64,000 nucleotides of DNA from Brucella gallinifaecis (GCF_006476605.1 NZ_ML636802.1:62001-126000); one strand, 5' to 3'; positions 1 through 10,045 are shown, counted from the first letter of the stretch. Notes: generated from the letters alone by a model not told the origin. Numbers and translations are program-made.

Positions 1-661
1 AGATGATATTGGCGCGGCCCACCAGATTTTCATAAGGCACATAGCCAACACCAAAACGGCTGTCGAGCGAGTTATCGCGATTGTCACCCATCATGAAATA
101 ATGACCGGCAGGTACTTCAAATACGCGCGTGTCATCACCGATCAAATTCTTTCCCAAATCAAGCGTATCATAGGATACGCCATTGGGAAGCGTTTCACGA
201 TACACTTCCACCGGGCGGTTTTCTTCCGTCACATCAGGATTGTCAATTGTGCCAACAAGCTCACGCTGGACTGCAACATCATTGATATAAAGCACACCGC
301 CGCGCACCTGCACGCGATCCCCCGGCAAGCCAATAACACGCTTGATATAATCGACATTGGTATCGCTTGGCAGCTTGAAGACAACAACGTCGCCACGCTT
401 GGGCTCTGCGCCCCAGATACGGCCATTGAACAGATCGAAGCCAAAGGGCAGCGAATAGCGCGAATAGCCATAGGCATATTTCGACACAAACAGATAATCG
501 CCTTCCAGAAGCGTCGGGCGCATAGAGCCTGACGGAATGCTGAATGGCTGGAAAAGCAGGCTACGGATAACCAGCGCCAGCAGCAGCGCTTGCACGATAA
601 CGCTGATGGTTTCGCCAATGCCACCCGATTTTTTAGTTTCACTTTTGCTGGACACGCTCAT
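1..661 (-). CDS. lepB: Signal peptidase I (partial, C-terminus off the left edge)
   Basis: Leader peptidase that removes Sec/Tat signal peptides on the periplasmic face of the inner membrane. Reading back from the ATG at 659-661 gives 220 codons still open at the window edge. Visible are one N-terminal membrane segment (about residues 18-36), the PSGSM box with the catalytic serine at about S46, and YIKRVIGLPGD with the catalytic lysine at about K107. The conserved GDNRDNSLDSR box lies further on. These are the S26 family hallmarks. The gene follows acpS in the same direction, the order seen in Brucella (acpS-lepB-rnc-era). The identification is firm; only the C-terminal part is missing. Confidence 0.96.
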   Translation of the reverse strand, partial: MSVSSKSETKKSGGIGETISVIVQALLLALVIRSLLFQPFSIPSGSMRPTLLEGDYLFVSKYAYGYSRYSLPFGFDLFNGRIWGAEPKRGDVVVFKLPSDTNVDYIKRVIGLPGDRVQVRGGVLYINDVAVQRELVGTIDNPDVTEENRPVEVYRETLPNGVSYDTLDLGKNLIGDDTRVFEVPAGHYFMMGDNRDNSLDSRFGVGYVPYENLVGRANII

Positions 662-905
662 TGTATCTCCGCTTGCCGATGTGCGATGTAATAACGGCTA
701 TGATTGCATGACGCAATCCGCTCACCATTAACTCGCACGATTATGAGCAGGAGTTTACCTGTCACAATAGCAATTGTTTTGGGGTATGCTGCCATTACGC
801 AACATAGATGCGATCATATTTTGATCTGATTTTATCAAATCGACGCTTTTATGTTTTTAACACGCATCTTGCCTGCAAAACGTTTCACAGTTTTCAGACT
901 ATGCT

Positions 906-1310
906 TCATTCAGTTTCCGGCAATGCTTCGATAATCACGAAAGCCTGTGCGAGAGGAAAATCATCTGTAATTGTCAGATGTATGGCAGCGCGTTTGCCTT
1001 CGGGCAGAATACGCATCAACTGCTTGGCCGCACCGCCCGTGAGCTTCATGGTCGGTTTGCCTGAAGGTGTATTTTCCACCCCCATGTCACGCCAGAAAAC
1101 ACCATTTGAAAGCCCGGTTCCCAGCGCCTTGGAACAGGCTTCCTTGGCCGCAAAACGCTTTGCATAAGAGGCTGCACGCTGTTTGCGGCCTTCTGACTTG
1201 GCCTGTTCAATCTTTGTAAAAACACGCTGGATAAAACGATCACCATGTTTTTCGAGCGTCTTTTCTACGCGGCGGATATCAATCAGATCGCTGCCAATAC
1301 CGATAATCAT
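906..1310 (-). CDS. acpS: Holo-[acyl-carrier-protein] synthase
   Basis: Transfers 4'-phosphopantetheine from coenzyme A to apo-ACP, activating it for fatty acid synthesis. At 134 residues it has the usual AcpS length. The N-terminal GIGSDLIDI holds the Mg-binding aspartate (D8), and the [14 protein letters not shown] block holds the second metal ligand (E57). Its ATG overlaps the stop of the DUF2062 gene by 4 bases, so the two are probably translationally coupled. lepB follows 244 bases downstream. Confidence 0.97.
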   Translation of the reverse strand: MIIGIGSDLIDIRRVEKTLEKHGDRFIQRVFTKIEQAKSEGRKQRAASYAKRFAAKEACSKALGTGLSNGVFWRDMGVENTPSGKPTMKLTGGAAKQLMRILPEGKRAAIHLTITDDFPLAQAFVIIEALPETE

Positions 1311-1882
1311 GATTTCTGCGGCTCCCGGACATGATGCCTGTTGTGTTTCTCAGCCAGCCGCTCAAGTCTGCGGCGGCGAAATGCAGTGACCGCAAAGCGT
1401 GTCACAAAATAGGCAATCACCGCAAAAATTGCCCCGAGGATTGTTGATCCAAACAACATTGGCTTGAGCAAAGGTGTCCAGACCTCTGCGAGCTTCATCG
1501 TTTGCAATGCGTGTCCCAGATGCATTGGGGGCGCATTTTCCATGTCACCACTGATAACAAAGCGCCCGAGTTCATATGTACTGCCCCATATGAAGGGAAG
1601 TGTCAGGGGATTGGCAAGTGTGGTGCCCAATGCTGCCGCAGCTATATTTCCAGCCAGAAAATATGCCAGAACAATCGCAATAATGAGATGAAATCCAAAA
1701 AAAGGTGTGAAAGCCGCGAAAACCCCAACCGCCAGCCCTGCTGCAACAGCATGGGGAGACGCGGCAATGCGCAGCACACGCTTGCCACCATATTTGAATG
1801 AGCGGGCAAAGGACCGGCGGGGCCAAACAAGCGTACGGATACGCTCTTTACGGGTCGGAGGATTTCGGCGCTGAAACAACAT
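1307..1882 (-). CDS. DUF2062 domain inner-membrane protein
   Basis: A 191-residue protein of the DUF2062 family, function unknown. It begins with a basic, arginine-rich segment, followed by two or three hydrophobic stretches (about residues 46-100) containing the [21 protein letters not shown] and NPLTLPF motifs typical of the family. A third hydrophobic segment lies near residues 140-165, and the tail is basic. It is the first gene of an apparent DUF2062-acpS-lepB operon, with a 4-base overlap with acpS. The family assignment is solid from the motifs; no role can be deduced from context. Confidence 0.88.
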   Translation of the reverse strand: MLFQRRNPPTRKERIRTLVWPRRSFARSFKYGGKRVLRIAASPHAVAAGLAVGVFAAFTPFFGFHLIIAIVLAYFLAGNIAAAALGTTLANPLTLPFIWGSTYELGRFVISGDMENAPPMHLGHALQTMKLAEVWTPLLKPMLFGSTILGAIFAVIAYFVTRFAVTAFRRRRLERLAEKHNRHHVREPQKS

Positions 1883-1930
1883 GGCTTCTCATACTTCTCT
1901 CAATGCATCGAGACAATTGTTATTATTTAA

Positions 1931-2800
1931 CTATTCTGAAGACGTTTGATCCTGTGTTTCAACAGACATCGCATATATACGCGGTAAATAGAACTTTGGC
2001 GATACACCCAGCATGCGGCGAAACATTGTCGTAAAGGCTGAAACGCTGTCATATCCAAGATCAAGCGCAATGCTTGTGACGGCTTCCCCTTCCGTCAGAC
2101 GCGGAACCGCCGCAAAAAGACAAGCCTGCTGACGCCATACAGACAGGCTGACACCTGTCTCACGCTGGAAATGGCGCGTGAAAGAACGTCTGCTCATGGC
2201 CATTTTTTCCGCCCAGTCATCAATTGTCGCACGCGCCAAAGGTGCTTTTAAAAATTGGCGGCAAAGATGTTGCAATCGGGAATCTGTGGGAAAAGGCAAG
2301 CCAAGGGGCCGTTTGGGTAATTTATGCAGATCTCTGAGGATGAGTTCGATCACCAGCGCATCTCTGCTTCCCGGATCAGGAATACGATCAACCGATGTTG
2401 CATCAATGATCAGACAACGCATCAGATCGCTCAAACCGACCACATGCAGATAATCAGGCACACCTGAAATAGCATCAACTGCCACATAGATTGATCGCAT
2501 GAATACATCGCCAACAATCTCGACAGAGTGCTTTACGCCCGCCGGAATCCACATCGCATGGTCGCCGGGAATCATCCAGCGTCCAGCATCCGTGGTGACA
2601 AGAACAACGCCTTGTGAGGCACACAATAATTGTGCACGGCTGTGGCTGTGTTTTGGGACGAAATAACCATCGGGATATTTGGTCGGCAGGGCAATGAGCG
2701 GACCGTCAAGCTGTTCCAGCATGTCAATGCGCTGTTCATGAAACCTTTGCAGGTCTTCATTTCCCGGTAACAACAGCTCTGATGATGATTTCAACTTCAT
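1931..2800 (-). CDS. AraC-family transcriptional regulator
   Basis: An N-terminal cupin-like sensing region (the HSHSRAQLLCASQGVVLV stretch, then PGDHAMWIPAGVKHSVE) is followed by a C-terminal AraC double helix-turn-helix: ATIDDWAEKMAMSRRSFTRH and the second HTH ending in the SPKFYL box. The layout matches the short AraC subfamily that controls adjacent efflux pumps. The ATG at 2798-2800 is chosen because the alternative is a GTG 13 codons upstream with a weak ribosome site. The gene diverges from the fsr-like transporter across about 170 bases, so it probably controls that gene; this is inference from position. Confidence 0.88.
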   Translation of the reverse strand: MKLKSSSELLLPGNEDLQRFHEQRIDMLEQLDGPLIALPTKYPDGYFVPKHSHSRAQLLCASQGVVLVTTDAGRWMIPGDHAMWIPAGVKHSVEIVGDVFMRSIYVAVDAISGVPDYLHVVGLSDLMRCLIIDATSVDRIPDPGSRDALVIELILRDLHKLPKRPLGLPFPTDSRLQHLCRQFLKAPLARATIDDWAEKMAMSRRSFTRHFQRETGVSLSVWRQQACLFAAVPRLTEGEAVTSIALDLGYDSVSAFTTMFRRMLGVSPKFYLPRIYAMSVETQDQTSSE

Positions 2801-2970
2801 CTTCTTTGGCCCACTCTCGAAGGTAATGGACCAAATCACGAAAGCAGGCGCGAAACAATATGATTATGAAATGGACAGGTTAGAAATATTTGAAAACATC
2901 CGGTTGGGGCGAATATTTAATCAGCATAATGTCTGGGAAACCGCCCTAATGATTTCTTCGGAGTAGAACT

Positions 2971-4188
2971 ATGAGCACGAGTGCTGCCGAACAGCCATCA
3001 AACACTGTAGGGAACGATGCGGCGAACAATACAGTTTTAGCAATTATCATGGCCACAAGCATGGCCCATTTTCTCAACGATATGATGCAATCGCTGCTTC
3101 CTGCGATCTATCCGATGTTGAAAGACAATTACAACCTAACATTCTGGCAGATTGGCTTGCTTACATTCACCTTCCAGATCACTGCTTCGATCTTACAGCC
3201 TGTTGTCGGTATCTATACAGATCGACGTCCGATGCCTTACTCGCTGCCCTTTGGCATGGGATGCACTTTTGTTGGTCTTATCCTGCTTGCAACAGCGCAT
3301 CATTATTCATTCCTGCTGTTGGGGGCGGCCTTCATCGGCTTCGGCTCATCAGTATTTCATCCGGAAGCTGCACGTGTGGCACGTCTGGCCTCAGGCGGTC
3401 GCCATGGTTTTGCACAATCGGTGTTTCAGGTTGGGGGTAATTTCGGATCGGCTATCGGGCCGTTGCTTGCAGCTTTCATTGTCCTGCCATTCGGTCAGGC
3501 CAGTGTTTCATGGTTTTCGATTGCCGCTCTTATTGGTATGGCGCTGCTATGGTATGTCGGCAACTGGTACAACCAGCACAATATTGCAAACAGGAGCAAG
3601 CCGAAGGCCGATAAAACCCTGTTGCTGCCACGCAAGACTGTTATCATTTCGATCTCGGTACTCGCCGTGCTGATCTTTACCAAATATGTCTATATGGCCA
3701 GTCTCACAAGCTATTACACCTTTTATACCATCAGCCATTTCGGCGTGAGCGTTCAGGCCTCACAATTGCTGCTGTTCCTGTTTCTTGGCGCTGTTGCCGC
3801 AGGCACGATTATTGGTGGTCCTATCGGTGACAAGATCGGTACACGCACGGTAATCTGGGTATCAATCCTCGGTATTGTGCCTTTCACTCTGGCTTTGCCT
3901 TATGCAAATCTTGAAATAACTGCCATTCTGACCGTGATTATCGGTTTCGTGCTGGCTTCTGCTTTCCCGGCAATCATCGTTTTTGCGCAGGAACTGCTGC
4001 CCGGACGCGTCGGCATGGTCTCAGGATTATTCTTCGGACTGGCGTTTGGCGTTGCCGGTATCGCGGCAGCACTGCTCGGAATCATTGCAGATCGTACGAG
4101 TATCGAATTCGTCTATAAAATCTGCTCATATCTTCCGCTTCTGGGCCTTCTGACAATCTTCTTGCCGAAAATGCACAAGGCTCAATAA
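2971..4188 (+). CDS. fsr: MFS efflux transporter, fosmidomycin-resistance (Fsr) type
   Basis: A 405-residue major facilitator with about 12 hydrophobic segments. The N-terminal half carries motifs of the Fsr family: HFLNDMMQSLLPAIYP, FQITASILQPVVGIYTDRRP and GFGSSVFHPEAARVAR. Fsr of E. coli exports fosmidomycin; the substrate here is unknown. A run of hairpins follows the stop codon, beginning with an 11-bp perfect stem. The divergent AraC regulator is the likely local controller. Confidence 0.9.
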   Translation: MSTSAAEQPSNTVGNDAANNTVLAIIMATSMAHFLNDMMQSLLPAIYPMLKDNYNLTFWQIGLLTFTFQITASILQPVVGIYTDRRPMPYSLPFGMGCTFVGLILLATAHHYSFLLLGAAFIGFGSSVFHPEAARVARLASGGRHGFAQSVFQVGGNFGSAIGPLLAAFIVLPFGQASVSWFSIAALIGMALLWYVGNWYNQHNIANRSKPKADKTLLLPRKTVIISISVLAVLIFTKYVYMASLTSYYTFYTISHFGVSVQASQLLLFLFLGAVAAGTIIGGPIGDKIGTRTVIWVSILGIVPFTLALPYANLEITAILTVIIGFVLASAFPAIIVFAQELLPGRVGMVSGLFFGLAFGVAGIAAALLGIIADRTSIEFVYKICSYLPLLGLLTIFLPKMHKAQ

Positions 4189-4195
4189 TAAAAGC

Positions 4196-4229
4196 GGAGC
4201 ACCGCTCATCCCCCAACAAGCGGTGCTCC
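4196..4229 (+). terminator. Terminator-like hairpin after fsr
   Basis: An 11-bp perfect stem (GGAGCACCGCT / AGCGGTGCTCC) with a 12-base loop starts 8 bases after the fsr stop. There is no T-run after it, so it may rely on Rho or act as an mRNA 3'-end stabiliser. Two further perfect hairpins follow before hemN. Confidence 0.7.
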
Positions 4230-4271
4230 TAAGCCACTGACCTTCTGACGGCCCGGTACAGCGGCAGCTCT

Positions 4272-4338
4272 GAAATAGAGGAAACAACTCTATTTCTTTG
4301 TTATTCGCATGTTGCGACAAGCTCATCTGCAACATGCG
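4272..4338. terminator. Two perfect hairpins between convergent fsr and hemN
   Basis: Positions 4272-4280 and 4288-4296 form a 9-bp perfect stem (GAAATAGAG / CTCTATTTC, loop of 7). Positions 4306-4315 and 4329-4338 form a 10-bp perfect stem (CGCATGTTGC / GCAACATGCG, loop of 13). The second lies just beyond the hemN stop and would serve hemN transcripts; the first is followed by TTTG on the plus strand. Confidence 0.5.
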
Positions 4339-4349
4339 TGAATTCCTTC

Positions 4350-5684
4350 TCACACAGCGAAGCTGAAGCCGTGCATCGTTTCCTTGCGAAACTCATCAAA
4401 TGTTGCAGCAACCAGCCGGATCAGTGGTTTGCCTTCCTGCGTTGCAGTGATTACACCGTCGCGCACTTCTACCAGCCCATCTGCAACCAGCGGGCGAAGC
4501 AGCGCAAGCTCATCAGCAAATTCAACGCCCGGTGCCGCCATATTAAGATCAACGCGGAAATTACACATAAGCGCCGTAATGATTCCGGCACGCAGACGAT
4601 CGCTGTCCCGCATTATATAGCCACGCACTGTTGCAAAGCCCCCCGCCCCAACACGCTTGCTATATTGCCCTATGTCAGAAATATTCTGCGTATATCCGCC
4701 CGGAAATTGCGAAATGGACGAAGGGCCAAAACCAATCAATATATTGCAGCGATCTGTCGTATAACCCTGAAAATTGCGGTGCAATGTGCCATTTTCAGCC
4801 GCAATTGCCAGCGCATCTTCCGGCAATGCGAAATGATCGATACCAACGGGCTGATAACCGTAACTGACAAAGCTTTGAGCAACAGCGCTTGATTGTGCAA
4901 AGCGTTCATCTGCATCCGGCAGAGTGCTTTCATCGATCAAACGCTGATTTGCTCGGCGCTGTGGCAAATGCGCATAGCCAAAACAGGCAATGCGATCCGG
5001 TTTCATCTCCATAACCCGTGCACAGGTTTCACGCAGACTGCTTACTGTCTGATGTGGCAAGCCGTAAATCAGATCAAAATTGAGCTTGTTAATACCCACT
5101 TCACGCAAGAGCGCCACAGAGCGGGCAACAGTTTCAATAGGTTGAAGACGACCAATAGCCTTCTGCACTTCAGAATTAATATCCTGCACGCCCAAGCTTG
5201 CACGATTGACCCCGATCAAGGCCAGAGTCTTTGCCAGAACCGGATTGACCGTGCGTGGATCAAGCTCAATCGCATGTTCCATATCCGGATGGAAATCAAA
5301 CGCCAGCGCAAGTGCTGCCATGATCCGTCTGAACTGCGTTGCGTGCAGGATAGAAGGGGTGCCCCCGCCCCAATGTAAGTGCACGACTTGCGGACGAGCC
5401 GTCAGACTTGCACTTACAGTTTCAATCTCGCTCAAAAGAGCAATTACGAAATTCTCGATCACATCCTCGCGGATGGCCATTTTTGAATGACAACCACAAT
5501 AGTGGCAGATCTCTTTGCAATATGGCACATGGATATAAAGCGAAACGCCTTCTTCCGGGCCAATCTGGCGTAACCAGCGTTTTGTATTGTCAGCATTGCA
5601 GGGTGTAAAATCTGCAGCAGTCGGAAATGAAGTATAGCGCGGAACGGCCAATGCCGCATAACGTCTTATCGTATCTTCATGCAT
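4350..5684 (-). CDS. hemN: Oxygen-independent coproporphyrinogen III oxidase
   Basis: Radical-SAM enzyme that decarboxylates coproporphyrinogen III to protoporphyrinogen IX without oxygen, in haem synthesis. The cluster motif CKEICHYCGC gives C56, C60, C63 and C65, as in E. coli HemN. The N-terminal RYTSFPTAADF and the HLHWGGGTPS motif agree. At 444 residues it is full length. It lies downstream of fnrN on the same strand, and a perfect FNR box sits in the 283-base gap, so anaerobic activation by FnrN is expected. Confidence 0.96.
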   Translation of the reverse strand: MHEDTIRRYAALAVPRYTSFPTAADFTPCNADNTKRWLRQIGPEEGVSLYIHVPYCKEICHYCGCHSKMAIREDVIENFVIALLSEIETVSASLTARPQVVHLHWGGGTPSILHATQFRRIMAALALAFDFHPDMEHAIELDPRTVNPVLAKTLALIGVNRASLGVQDINSEVQKAIGRLQPIETVARSVALLREVGINKLNFDLIYGLPHQTVSSLRETCARVMEMKPDRIACFGYAHLPQRRANQRLIDESTLPDADERFAQSSAVAQSFVSYGYQPVGIDHFALPEDALAIAAENGTLHRNFQGYTTDRCNILIGFGPSSISQFPGGYTQNISDIGQYSKRVGAGGFATVRGYIMRDSDRLRAGIITALMCNFRVDLNMAAPGVEFADELALLRPLVADGLVEVRDGVITATQEGKPLIRLVAATFDEFRKETMHGFSFAV

Positions 5685-5928
5685 GGCGACTGAACTCCCC
5701 GCCCCTGACGATCTGGCAAGAGTTTTTCACTTTTACGCATACTGGACGAAGACGGACATTCCGCTGGACAAACAGACATGATGCGACAAGGAAGCCCACA
5801 TGCATGACAGCCGATATTATAATTGCCAGCCACAACGACACCTGCTCACCTCGTTATCATCAGGCAGCTTTCCAATAAACCACCTCAACTCGCACGATCA
5901 GATGTAGAGTGTATTCCAGCTACATTCA

Positions 5929-5942
5929 TTGATTTGAATCAA
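5929..5942 (-). promoter_or_regulatory. FNR/FixK-type box upstream of hemN
   Basis: TTGAT-TTGA-ATCAA, a perfect match to the TTGAT-N4-ATCAA consensus bound by FNR/FixK regulators. It lies 26 bases past the fnrN stop and 245 bases before the hemN ATG. If the box is centred near -41.5, hemN would have a leader of roughly 200 nt. Confidence 0.75.
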
Positions 5943-5967
5943 CGCAACTGAGACAATAAAATTGTGA

Positions 5968-6717
5968 TCAGATATTTTCGGGATCCATGCCGGCAACAGA
6001 TGCCAGCGAACGGCGAGAAACTATCTCAACTGTATTCGCATCAAGTAACTGAATGAGCCCCTGGGTTTTCAGCTTGGTGAAACTACGGCTGACTGTTTCA
6101 ATCGTCAGACCAAGATAATCAGCAATATCGGTACGGTTCATCAACAGATGAACGCGATTGCCCTTGCCACCGCGTTTTTCAGTCCGCGCGGCCAGAACGA
6201 GAAGAAAGCTGGCAAGCTTTTCCACCGGTGCCAGACGGCCAAGAACAAGCTGATTATCACGCGCCGTCCGCAATGCTTCCCGCGTCATCTGATAAAGGCG
6301 CTCTTTCAATTTCGGGAACTTCTCCATCAGTTCATCCATTTCCTTTGTCGAAAATGCACACAGAACAGACGGAATAACGGCTTCTGCAGATTGCGAGTAA
6401 ACATCATCATCTGCCAGACCGAGATAATCACCCGGCACAAGAAAACCTGCGATCTGCCGACGACCGTCCGGCAGAGATGTATAAATACGAAGCATACCGG
6501 AGGTGAGACTAAAAACCCGGCGTTTGTGATCACCCTCTTCAACCAGCATTTCATTGGCGTCGAGTTTTTTGGACGTCATGATGGCTTCAAGCGCCCCAAG
6601 ATCACCGTCATCAAGAGCAGAGCAGACGGCCATATGGCGGACATCACAGTCAACGCACACACCACATGGCGCCCGATAAGGGGATTTTGGGTCAAAAATC
6701 AGAGGGGCGACGGCCAC
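5968..6717 (-). CDS. fnrN: FnrN-type oxygen-sensing transcriptional regulator (CRP/FNR family)
   Basis: A 249-residue CRP/FNR protein. The N-terminus has cysteines at 18, 21, 24 and 32, and a central one at C120. C21-x2-C24-x7-C32 plus C120 fits the four ligands of an oxygen-labile [4Fe-4S] cluster in FnrN. A cyclic-nucleotide-like beta roll follows, then the helix-turn-helix DIADYLGLTIETVSRSFTKL near residues 195-215, with the E-x2-S-R contacts of FNR-box binders. A GTG start at 6715-6717 is preceded by AGGAA at good spacing. The FNR box downstream points to hemN as a target. Confidence 0.93.
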   Translation of the reverse strand: MAVAPLIFDPKSPYRAPCGVCVDCDVRHMAVCSALDDGDLGALEAIMTSKKLDANEMLVEEGDHKRRVFSLTSGMLRIYTSLPDGRRQIAGFLVPGDYLGLADDDVYSQSAEAVIPSVLCAFSTKEMDELMEKFPKLKERLYQMTREALRTARDNQLVLGRLAPVEKLASFLLVLAARTEKRGGKGNRVHLLMNRTDIADYLGLTIETVSRSFTKLKTQGLIQLLDANTVEIVSRRSLASVAGMDPENI

Positions 6718-6841
6718 AATAAATTCCTAAAAAGGGGGATGAGCATAGATATGCTCTTCCTCCTAAATTAAGGGGAACAAATGAATACCGCAAAGCGCAA
6801 TTTCGACGCAGGGTAGTAAAAGCATTCTGCCAAAGCTGCAT

Positions 6842-6857
6842 TAGGGTCAGGACCCTA
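6842..6857. repeat. Palindromic repeat, GGGTCAGGACCC family
   Basis: TAGGGTC-AG-GACCCTA, 7-bp perfect arms around a 2-base centre, between pyrE and fnrN. The same core occurs at six other places in this window (13837, 14083 inverted, 22092, 24038, 25742, 48232). Here it sits just after the pyrE stop and could also act as a weak terminator. Confidence 0.7.
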
Positions 6858-6870
6858 GTATAGAAAGCGC

Positions 6871-7449
6871 TTATATATTGCGGCTACCGGGCTTAATTGC
6901 TGGAATGGCAGCCAATTCTTCCGGCAAATTATCCGGCGAATAAGCAGGCACTTCATATTCAGCAAGCGCAATAAGCTTTGTTCCGACATCAGCCTTGCCA
7001 GCCGATCGATCAACGATACAGGCTGCGGCAACCACTTCAATGCCGATATCTTTCATGCAATCGATGGTTTCGCGAATCGACAGGCCCGTTGTGACAATGT
7101 CTTCCACGATGACGACCCGTGCACCTTCAGGCACATCGAAACGGCGCAACCGGAATGTGCCATTTTCACGTTCAACCCAGACCGATGGCACACCAAGATG
7201 ACGCGAGGTTTCATAGGAAGGTATGAGACCACCAATCGCCGGGCCAACCACATAATCGATCTGCCCAAGACCGGCCTGTCTGATTTTTTCTGCCAATGCC
7301 TTGCAGAGTTTTTCCGTCTTGTCAGCATGCATGAAAACACGTGCTTTTTGCAAAAAAACCGGGCTGCGAAGGCCGGAAGTCAGAATAAAATGGCCTTCAA
7401 GAATGGCTCCCGCTTCGCGAAAAACCGCAAGGACGTCTTCTGTTTTCAT
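6871..7449 (-). CDS. pyrE: Orotate phosphoribosyltransferase
   Basis: Converts orotate and PRPP to orotidine monophosphate in pyrimidine synthesis. The 192-residue protein has the PRPP-binding loop [12 protein letters not shown] near residues 111-122, the [13 protein letters not shown]-terminal block and [11 protein letters not shown]. It starts 4 bases after the rsh stop, so rsh and pyrE are probably co-transcribed, an order also found in Brucella. A palindromic repeat lies just after its stop. Confidence 0.96.
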   Translation of the reverse strand: MKTEDVLAVFREAGAILEGHFILTSGLRSPVFLQKARVFMHADKTEKLCKALAEKIRQAGLGQIDYVVGPAIGGLIPSYETSRHLGVPSVWVERENGTFRLRRFDVPEGARVVIVEDIVTTGLSIRETIDCMKDIGIEVVAAACIVDRSAGKADVGTKLIALAEYEVPAYSPDNLPEELAAIPAIKPGSRNI

Positions 7450-7453
7450 TTTT

Positions 7454-9697
7454 TTATCCGTTTACACGCGTAGCACCGCTGACGCTCGTGCTTTCTTTCA
7501 ATTGAGAAATGATGCGATTGAGATGTTTGAGATCCCAGACTTCAACATCAATGATCATTTCGGTAAAATCGGGCGCCGTGCGCACCATCGACAGATTGTG
7601 AATATTGGCATCATTTGCAGCAGCTATCTGCGCGATTTCAGCAAGGGAACCCGGCGAATTGATCGCTGATACGCTGATACGGGCAGGAAAGCGTTCATGC
7701 ATTCCTTCATCTATATCCCAGCGCACATCAATCCAGCGTTCCGGCTGATCATCATAGGCTGTCAATGCGGGAGACTGAATCGGATAGATCGTAATGCCGG
7801 CACCGGGTTGAAGAATACCGACAATACGATCCCCCGGCACAGCACCTTCAGGTGCAAAGCGCACTGGCAGATCAGGGTTTGTACCCCGGATCGGCACAGC
7901 TTTACGCTTTGGCTTCTTGCCCTCTGCTTGCGGTTCCTGCGCGGCTTCAGACCCTTCAGGCACCTTGAAAATCATTCCGGCTGCATTCTGAATATTAAAC
8001 CAGCCTTTTTCACCCGTTTTTGCCGGATTGCTCTGCGTTGTGACGCGCGTATCCTGATAATCAGGATAGACCGCCTTCACAACATCACTTGATGGCAGTT
8101 CGCCGCGACCGACTGCCGCCAGAACATCTTCAACCTCTTTACGAGCCAGACGTGGCAGACCGGGTTTAAGAATATCCTTGCTGAAAGCTTTACCGGCCCG
8201 CTCAAAAGCCCGCTCCAGAATACGCATGCCAAGACCGGAATATTGCTTTCTCACCGCCGAGCGCGTTGCACGACGGATCGCCGCACGTGCTTTACCCGTC
8301 GCAACGAGAGATTCCCATGCGGCTGGTGGCACCTGCGCCTTTGAGCGAATAATATCGACTTCATCGCCATTTTTAAGCTCTGTCATCAAAGGCATGATGC
8401 GGCCATTCACCTTTGCACCCACACAACTGTCACCAATATCGGTGTGTACGGCATAGGCAAAATCAATAGGTGTTGCACCGCGCGGCAAAGCAATAAGCCT
8501 GCCCTTCGGCGTAAAACAAAAGACCTGATCCTGAAACAGTTCCAGCTTGGTATGTTCCAGAAACTCTTCAGGATTATCGCCTTCGGAAAGCTGCTCAATC
8601 GTCTGGCGCAGCCATGCATAGGCATTGGTTTCTGTTGATATCTGATGCGGATTGCTGGCGCTGCCACGATCCTTGTAAATTGAATGGGCAGCAACACCAA
8701 ATTCTGCAATTTCATCCATCATGCGGGTGCGTATTTGCAATTCGATACGCTGACGGGACGGACCAATGATCGTGGTGTGCAAAGAACGATAATCATTCTG
8801 CTTGGGCGTGGAAATATAATCCTTGAACCGCCCGGGAACCATGGACCATGTGGTATGGATCAAGCCCAGTGCGCGATAGCAATCCTGCGTGGTTTCCACC
8901 ATAACGCGGAATCCAAAAATATCGGACAATTGTTCAAACGACAGCCCTTTGGTTTCCATCTTGCGGAAGACAGACCATGGTTTTTTCTGCCGGCTTTTAA
9001 CGCTCGCCTTGATACCGTTCTTCTGAAAAATTTCAGACAGGTCTTCTTCGATCTTCTGCAAAAGCCCGCGATTCTTCTCGAGAATCTCTGCCAGCCTGTC
9101 AGTTACAGCACGCCATGCATCCGGGTTGATGTAGCGGAAAGCAAGCTCTTCAAGTTCTTCGCGCGTGTCCTGCATACCCATGCGGCCAGCAAGCGGCGCA
9201 TAAATATCCATGGTTTCTTCAGCAATGCGCAGACGTTTGTCTTCGCGCATCACGCCAAGGGTTCGCATATTATGCAAACGATCTGCAAGCTTCACCAGAA
9301 GAACGCGCACGTCTTCCGAAATGGCAAGCAAAAGCTTGCGCAGATTTTCAGCCTGCACTGCCTTCTTGGAAACAAGATCAAGTTTCTTCAGCTTGGTCAG
9401 GCCTTCAACAAGCTTGCCGATCTCCGGGCCAAAAAGCTGATCGATTTCCTGCCGCGTGGCAGTGGTGTCTTCAATCGTATCGTGCAGAAGCGCAATCGCA
9501 ATGGTCGCTTCATCCAGATGCATGTCTGTCAGGATGGCAGCAACTTCAAGTGGATGAGAAAAATAAGGATCCCCGGATGCTCGCTTCTGGCTACCATGTT
9601 TCTGCATCGCATAAACATATGCCTTGTTGAGAAGCGCCTCATTCACGTCTGGCTTGTAACGCTGCACACGCTCTACAAGCTCATATTGGCGCATCAT
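7454..9697 (-). CDS. rsh: Bifunctional (p)ppGpp synthetase/hydrolase (RelA/SpoT homologue)
   Basis: Makes and degrades (p)ppGpp, the starvation alarmone. At 747 residues it has the full RSH domain order. The HD hydrolase domain has H48 and H72-D73 in LLHDTIEDT. The synthetase domain lies near residues 240-340 (FGFRVMVET, then [12 protein letters not shown]). A TGS domain begins at [18 protein letters not shown], and a C-terminal ACT domain covers roughly the last 75 residues. Both catalytic regions look intact, as expected for the single Rsh of alphaproteobacteria. rpoZ lies upstream and pyrE downstream; a GATCTGATT-family repeat separates rpoZ from rsh. Confidence 0.96.
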   Translation of the reverse strand: MMRQYELVERVQRYKPDVNEALLNKAYVYAMQKHGSQKRASGDPYFSHPLEVAAILTDMHLDEATIAIALLHDTIEDTTATRQEIDQLFGPEIGKLVEGLTKLKKLDLVSKKAVQAENLRKLLLAISEDVRVLLVKLADRLHNMRTLGVMREDKRLRIAEETMDIYAPLAGRMGMQDTREELEELAFRYINPDAWRAVTDRLAEILEKNRGLLQKIEEDLSEIFQKNGIKASVKSRQKKPWSVFRKMETKGLSFEQLSDIFGFRVMVETTQDCYRALGLIHTTWSMVPGRFKDYISTPKQNDYRSLHTTIIGPSRQRIELQIRTRMMDEIAEFGVAAHSIYKDRGSASNPHQISTETNAYAWLRQTIEQLSEGDNPEEFLEHTKLELFQDQVFCFTPKGRLIALPRGATPIDFAYAVHTDIGDSCVGAKVNGRIMPLMTELKNGDEVDIIRSKAQVPPAAWESLVATGKARAAIRRATRSAVRKQYSGLGMRILERAFERAGKAFSKDILKPGLPRLARKEVEDVLAAVGRGELPSSDVVKAVYPDYQDTRVTTQSNPAKTGEKGWFNIQNAAGMIFKVPEGSEAAQEPQAEGKKPKRKAVPIRGTNPDLPVRFAPEGAVPGDRIVGILQPGAGITIYPIQSPALTAYDDQPERWIDVRWDIDEGMHERFPARISVSAINSPGSLAEIAQIAAANDANIHNLSMVRTAPDFTEMIIDVEVWDLKHLNRIISQLKESTSVSGATRVNG

Positions 9698-9851
9698 CTA
9701 CCGAAACTCCTCAAACAATATACCGAAACAACAGACATCCCGGCCAGATGTATAGAAAATAGATTATTTTGCGACTTTCTGAACCTGCTTTCTGCAAACA
9801 GGCTTAATTTCGTGATTAAATCCCGATCAAAAGCCAATAAGTGTGGCTGTT

Positions 9852-9957
9852 GGAGCACGTTTCGATCTGATTGAATCAGATCGGCGCTCTAACTCCATTT
9901 ATTTGAAACATAATCTTATCGATCCTCGTTGAACGAAGATCGGATCATGCTCTAAAA
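9852..9957. repeat. Dispersed palindromic repeat, GATCTGATT family
   Basis: Two adjacent palindromes: 9863-9883 is a perfect 21-base one (CGATCTGATT-G-AATCAGATCG), and 9920-9942 is imperfect, flanked by GAGCACG and CATGCTCTAAA ends. A near-identical copy is at 23951-24060, with degenerate ones near 811-848 and 22155-22330. Such intergenic palindromes are common in Brucella and other Rhizobiales. Confidence 0.75.
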
Positions 9958-9987
9958 AACACTTTTAAATGCCAGGCAGATAAAAAT

Positions 9988-10019
9988 ATGCGCTACAGCC
10001 TTGCCAGACTGCAGCGCAT
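9988..10019 (-). terminator. Rho-independent terminator of rpoZ
   Basis: An 11-position stem with one mismatch (ATGCGCTACAG / CTGCAGCGCAT), 26 bases after the rpoZ stop. On the minus strand it is followed by a run of five T residues. Confidence 0.75.
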
Positions 10020-10045
10020 ACAAATTACAATCATCAGGATGATGA

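Noticed and set aside
229-642. 137-codon minus-strand frame within lepB
   Set aside because: Out of frame with the LepB reading; the true frame from 661 carries the PSGSM and KR motifs.
8684-9874. 396-codon plus-strand reading frame opposite rsh
   Set aside because: Antisense shadow of the conserved Rsh catalytic region; no motif.
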